This document shows positions 5,051 to 7,879 of a DNA stretch of 7,879 bases, piece by piece; the stretch's first letter is position 1; every line of letters starts with the position of its first letter. The translations under genes were made by a program, and so were the position numbers. Source of the stretch: Candidatus Heimdallarchaeota archaeon. GTDB lineage: Archaea; Asgardarchaeota; Heimdallarchaeia; JABLTI01. The stretch is taken from contig DAOUWQ010000045.1 of the NCBI GenBank assembly GCA_030667035.1, positions 1 to 7,879 on the forward strand. The letters are read 5' to 3'. Under the pieces are notes generated by a model that saw only the letters and a list, made by a program, of their open reading frames with translations, made no database searches and was not told the origin of the DNA.

Positions 5051-6010
5051 CTATTTTTCTCTGAAGAAATCTAATGGATAATGCTTTTCGATTAAATCTT
5101 TAATATTCACTGCAGTATGATTGTTAGAAGATCTCTCCATTTTTTTGTGCAAATTTTTCGCTATTTGAACTGCTCTAGCAGCAGGATCCAATTCATCAAC
5201 AACTAAACCAATGACATTCTGCTTGTTTTTAATAAGCACTAATTGCTTGTCATCAACTTGAAGGAGTGTTTCTGCTATCTCAAATCCGCTCATTTGTTTA
5301 ATAAATTTGATTATCTCAGTTCGACCTTTTTTGAACAATTCAACATTTTTAGACTGAGTTTTTGGTTTGCCAAAAAGAGTCGTTTCTACTTCCATCCCTT
5401 CACTTTTGAAGAAATAATAACCCTGGATTTTAACATTATTTGTAGGCATATCTTCGTCTTCACATAATTCTAACGTTAGCCAATCCCAGGATTCAAAGAG
5501 CTGTGCACCCGTTAATGCGGAACACCTAGTAAAATTGTATTTTCTTTGTGTGCGTATAAGTTCACCAAAATCTATTATTTCTAATACTTCATCGGTTGCT
5601 GCAGCATTTTCTAAATCAATTTTATTTGAAATGAATAAAATAGGTGCTTTGTCATTATAAGAGAGGGCTCTATTAAATTCATCAGAAGCTAATTCAAATC
5701 TATCCTTATCTGCTGAATCTAAAACAAAGACAAGTCCATCTGCACTGGTAATAAATTTCTCCCACAAGGATTCTCTCAAGGGGGTTTGACCGCCCAAATC
5801 ATAAACAACGAATTCTAAGGATCGGTAATTGTATACTTCAATATTAACGCCGAAAGTTGGTCGTGTAAGAATAAATTCTGATCTTAATATTCTTTTAACG
5901 ATTGTTGTTTTTCCTGCGCCATCTAAACCAACGATTGCTACTGATTTCTTCTCATCATCAGAATTTTCTTTTTCTTTTTTTGATTTTGTTAATCTTTTAA
6001 ATAAAGACAT
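5051..6010 (-). CDS. Arf/Arl-type small GTPase with C-terminal longin- or roadblock-like extension
   Basis: A 319-residue protein with an Arf-family GTPase at about residues 22-182 and an extra domain after it; Arf proteins are normally about 180 residues. All GTPase motifs are present: G1 G-L-D-G-A-G-K-T (28-35), G2 R-P-T52-F-G-V-N, G3 D-L-G-G-Q (71-75) with the Arf-type Gly-Gly and the catalytic Q75, G4 N-K-I-D (129-132), G5 C-S-A-L (163-166). It should therefore bind and hydrolyse GTP. The N-terminus is Lys-rich (5-22) and lacks the Gly2 that is myristoylated in Arf, so membrane contact would be through charge or partners. Residues 193-295 read as beta-beta (195-213), helix (222-240), three strands (247-272), helix (276-293), the order of longin/roadblock (profilin-like) domains. 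A Q-L-V-L-I core strand is prominent. GAGGG ten bases before the ATG supports the start. The gene faces away from the ABC transporter. The fold of the extension is inferred by eye. Confidence 0.88.
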   Translation of the reverse strand: MSLFKRLTKSKKEKENSDDEKKSVAIVGLDGAGKTTIVKRILRSEFILTRPTFGVNIEVYNYRSLEFVVYDLGGQTPLRESLWEKFITSADGLVFVLDSADKDRFELASDEFNRALSYNDKAPILFISNKIDLENAAATDEVLEIIDFGELIRTQRKYNFTRCSALTGAQLFESWDWLTLELCEDEDMPTNNVKIQGYYFFKSEGMEVETTLFGKPKTQSKNVELFKKGRTEIIKFIKQMSGFEIAETLLQVDDKQLVLIKNKQNVIGLVVDELDPAARAVQIAKNLHKKMERSSNNHTAVNIKDLIEKHYPLDFFREK

Positions 6011-6071
6011 TAGACTAATTCCCTCTGTTTGTTAAAGATTTGTAAACTTTACTCAATTTCCCTCGAAGTGT

Positions 6072-6086
6072 TTTTTTTTAAAAAGG
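6072..6086 (-). promoter_or_regulatory. Putative TATA box for the GTPase gene
   Basis: The minus strand reads CTTTTTAAAAAAAAA here, including the palindrome TTTTTAAAAA at 6075-6084. A start about 26 bases downstream (near 6052, minus strand) gives a leader of about 41 bases that contains the GAGGG site at 6021-6025. This is positional evidence only. Confidence 0.35.
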
Positions 6087-6099
6087 GAATTCACATATT

Positions 6100-6137
6100 A
6101 CCAAAACTACTCTAATACATAAAACTTTAGTTTTGGT
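6100..6137. repeat. Perfect 10-base inverted repeat in the divergent intergenic region
   Basis: ACCAAAACTA at 6100-6109 is exactly inverted as TAGTTTTGGT at 6128-6137, with an 18-base AT-rich spacer that contains ATACATAAAA. Arms this long are unlikely by chance within 250 bases. It lies between the GTPase gene and the ABC transporter gene, so it could be an operator for a dimeric regulator serving one or both genes. The long spacer and weak base composition argue against a terminator; neither neighbour ends here. Confidence 0.6.
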
Positions 6138-6204
6138 TAAAAACGTAAAAAAGCTTTGAAAAACGACAAAAATCAATTTTAGAGATAATTTTTTCTTCTA
6201 GCAA

Positions 6205-6216
6205 ACAAATAAAAAG
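6205..6216 (+). promoter_or_regulatory. Putative TATA box of the ABC transporter operon
   Basis: ACAAATAAAAAG is centred near 6211, which would place transcription start near 6237. The leader would then include the AAGGTG ribosome binding site at 6252-6257 and exclude the upstream ATG at 6231, in agreement with a start at 6264. AT-rich surroundings make the match weak. Confidence 0.35.
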
Positions 6217-6263
6217 TTAAGAGATATGGTATGGTGAAGAATCAAAGTATAAAGGTGCGAAAA

Positions 6264-7190
6264 ATGAGTCAAGAATACATCATTGAAGTTAAAGATTTAG
6301 TAAAGGAATACGGCTCGACAGAAGCACTTTCAGGAATATCATTCAACGTTAGTAAGGGAAAGATTTTCTCGCTTCTAGGTTCCGATAGTTCAGGAAAAAC
6401 TTCATTATTAGAAATTTTAGTGGGCTTGCGAAAACCAACTTCTGGGGAAGCTTTTGTTTTAGGTTATAATATTAATAGTAAAGTAGAGATGCGAGAGATT
6501 AAGAAAAAAATAGGTGCGTTACCACAAGAATTCAAAACACATGATAATCTTACAGTGAAAGAAAATATCATGTTTTGGGGAAAAATGTACGACAAAATGG
6601 TTGACCCCTTAGAATTAATGAAACTAATGAAACTCGATGAAGTAGCAAATGTTCGATATAAGAAATTGTCAAATACTTTGAAACAAAAAGTTGGGATAGC
6701 AACTACATTAGTAAGTGATCCGGAAGTAATTTTTTTGGATCAACCTACTGCAGGTTTAGACTATTACATTAAGAAAGAAATTTGGGAAGTATTGATGAAT
6801 TTACGTGAACAAGGAAAAACTATCTTTCTTACATCAAATGATGTATTAGAACCACAAGCTATCGCAGATAGCGTAGCAATACTTCATAATGGAATAATAA
6901 AAGATATAGGCTCACCCATTGAATTGATTGAAAGGTACAGCAGTGAAAAGAAATTCATTATAAGATGCCCAAACAAAGAAATAACCCAAAATGCACGAAA
7001 CGCTTTACAAGAAATCGAAATTATAGAAAGTGAAACTGGTGATTTAGTTGTTTCAAGTGATGAAATAACACTATTAGAATTATTAGAAAAATTAGAGAAA
7101 TTAAATGTGAAATATTCTGATATAATTACTCAAAGTCCTTCTTTGAATGATGTCTTTCTAATTTTGACAGGAGAAGAATTACGCAAATAG
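6264..7190 (+). CDS. ABC-2 type transporter ATPase with altered catalytic motifs
   Basis: A 308-residue nucleotide-binding subunit of the DrrA/CcmA-like class that pairs with ABC-2 permeases to move drugs, lipids or polysaccharides out of the cell; the substrate here is unknown. Walker A is G-S-D-S-S-G-K-T (39-46) and the Q-loop Gln is Q88. The signature, normally S-G-G-x-x-Q, reads S136-N-T-L-K-Q. Walker B reads V-I-F-L-D159-Q160, with Gln where the catalytic Glu should be. The D-loop is normal (A-G-L-D, 163-166) and the H-loop reads T-S-N192 instead of His. Residues 235-308 are the usual C-terminal region ending in P-S-L-N-D-V-F-L-I-L-T-G. ATG 6264 is chosen over in-frame ATG 6231 because AAGGTG at 6252-6257 precedes it by six bases and family homology begins there. 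The permease gene follows after 23 bases. Confidence 0.92.
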   Translation: MSQEYIIEVKDLVKEYGSTEALSGISFNVSKGKIFSLLGSDSSGKTSLLEILVGLRKPTSGEAFVLGYNINSKVEMREIKKKIGALPQEFKTHDNLTVKENIMFWGKMYDKMVDPLELMKLMKLDEVANVRYKKLSNTLKQKVGIATTLVSDPEVIFLDQPTAGLDYYIKKEIWEVLMNLREQGKTIFLTSNDVLEPQAIADSVAILHNGIIKDIGSPIELIERYSSEKKFIIRCPNKEITQNARNALQEIEIIESETGDLVVSSDEITLLELLEKLEKLNVKYSDIITQSPSLNDVFLILTGEELRK

Positions 7191-7213
7191 GCGAAGATAT
7201 TTGGTGAAAAAAA

Positions 7214-7879
7214 TTGAGTGAAGATATTGTCCAATCTGATGAAATCGTACCAACCCCCATCGAGTTGTTCATCAGAAAACTAAAAGCATTTTTCCGCCCT
7301 GTTGGAAATAGTGCAAGGAGAATATCGAACCAAATAGGTGGGCTTAGTTTAGGGTTCTTCAGATCCCCTGGATTGATTTTTCTCACTATTGTTCTGCCTA
7401 TCATCTTGACTTTACTCTTTGGCGCGCTATTTGGAAGCACAGTTGATACAAATTATCAGTTAGATGTTCTTGATATGGATCAAAGTGAAGCATCAACAGA
7501 CTTTGTTAATTATCTAGGAAATAATACAGGTTTAATGATAGAAGTGCTTGATGATACAAGTATAGATCCAGTCGAATGGTTGAAAGCGAATAATAAAATT
7601 ATCTTACTAGAAATACCAATGAATTGGGGGGCATATTTTAACAGTTCAGTTAACAATTCACTTCTGACAGATCTAACAGTATTTTATGATCATTCATCAT
7701 CCTCAGCAAAAACTATTCTGAAACTAATTGAGGAAGCAGTAATAGAACTCAATTTCGAGATATTAACGATTGAAAATACTTTGGGAGTAGAAACTGATAA
7801 TCTTTACGTCACTCATTTGTCCTTCATTGATTCACTTGTTCCAGGAATTATCATGATTTCTGTTTCTACGATTGCATTA
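7214..7879 (+). CDS. ABC-2 type permease, TTG start, 3' end outside the window
   Basis: The first 222 codons of the membrane partner of the preceding ATPase. Residues 1-50 are cytoplasmic and include an amphipathic basic stretch (L-F-I-R-K-L-K-A-F-F-R-P). Residues 52-74 are membrane helix 1 (S-P-G-L-I-F-L-T-I-V-L-P), followed by an external domain at about 75-204, as in ABC-2 permeases of the YhgE/DrrB/ABC2_membrane_3 kind. The last residues, F-I-D-S-L-V-P-G-I-I-M-I-S, match the conserved 'PG' start of helix 2. An in-frame TGA at 7205-7207 blocks any earlier start, the first in-frame ATG falls after helix 1, and TTG 7214 has GGTGA (7203-7207) exactly six bases before it; TTG is therefore the start. 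The gene is 23 bases after the ATPase gene, certainly in one operon. The external domain is richer in Asp, Asn and Ser than the rest and may bind substrate or a partner. Confidence 0.88.
   Translation, partial: MSEDIVQSDEIVPTPIELFIRKLKAFFRPVGNSARRISNQIGGLSLGFFRSPGLIFLTIVLPIILTLLFGALFGSTVDTNYQLDVLDMDQSEASTDFVNYLGNNTGLMIEVLDDTSIDPVEWLKANNKIILLEIPMNWGAYFNSSVNNSLLTDLTVFYDHSSSSAKTILKLIEEAVIELNFEILTIENTLGVETDNLYVTHLSFIDSLVPGIIMISVSTIAL

Noticed and set aside
5243..6035. Plus-strand open frames at 5243-5467 and 5829-6035
   Set aside because: Antisense to the GTPase gene, Phe/Ser-rich shadows of Lys/Glu-rich coding sequence.
6061..6100. T9 run near 6071-6079 as a terminator
   Set aside because: No plus-strand gene ends nearby (the GTPase gene begins on the other side), so a TATA-like role for the minus strand is more sensible.
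6231..6263. Earlier ATG for the ABC ATPase
   Set aside because: No ribosome binding site before 6231, whereas AAGGTG precedes ATG 6264 and the family's first strand begins right after it.
7126..7440. Minus-strand open frame of 104 codons
   Set aside because: Covers the ATPase end and the permease start, both well supported on the plus strand; no family features.
1..7879. tRNA, rRNA, CRISPR, transposon or phage elements
   Set aside because: No GC-rich structured RNA segments, regularly spaced repeats, transposase or integrase motifs or terminal repeats were seen.

Overview
The window looks like chromosomal DNA of an AT-rich archaeon, most likely an Asgard archaeon. The strongest sign is a gene for an Arf/Arl-type small GTPase with complete G1-G5 motifs; such eukaryote-like GTPases are abundant in Asgard genomes and rare in other prokaryotes. 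Other archaeal signs are TATA-like boxes about 26 bases before plausible start sites, GGTGA and GAGG ribosome binding sites, small zinc-ribbon proteins, an Lrp/AsnC regulator and T-rich terminators. A Heimdall- or Loki-type lineage is a guess. I see no rRNA, tRNA, CRISPR array, insertion sequence or phage gene.

Left part (1-3138): the 3' part of a GNAT acetyltransferase gene (+), then a two-helix membrane protein with a PH-like cytoplasmic region (+). Its last 8 bases overlap, tail to tail, a second GNAT gene on the minus strand, which carries an extra C-terminal acetyltransferase-like half. Upstream of that gene, also on the minus strand, is a zinc-finger protein with three membrane helices.

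Middle (3139-5038): a 47-residue zinc-ribbon protein starting at GTG (+) followed by a T-rich terminator, a 61-residue protein of unknown function (-), a four-helix membrane protein with an acidic tail (+), and an Lrp/AsnC transcription factor (+) whose leader carries TCGCA/TGCGA boxes that may be its own operator.

Right part (5051-7879): the GTPase (-), carrying a C-terminal extension of about 130 residues whose predicted strand/helix order resembles a longin or roadblock domain. It is divergent from an ABC-2 type transporter pair (+): an ATPase and a permease that starts at TTG and runs off the window. The ATPase keeps Walker A, Walker B Asp and the D-loop, but has Gln for the catalytic Glu, Asn for the H-loop His and no LSGGQ signature. 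The divergent intergenic region contains a perfect 10-base inverted repeat that could be an operator.

No single pathway links all genes. The two most notable items are the GTPase with its fused domain and the ABC ATPase with three altered catalytic motifs. All domain calls were made by eye, without database searches.
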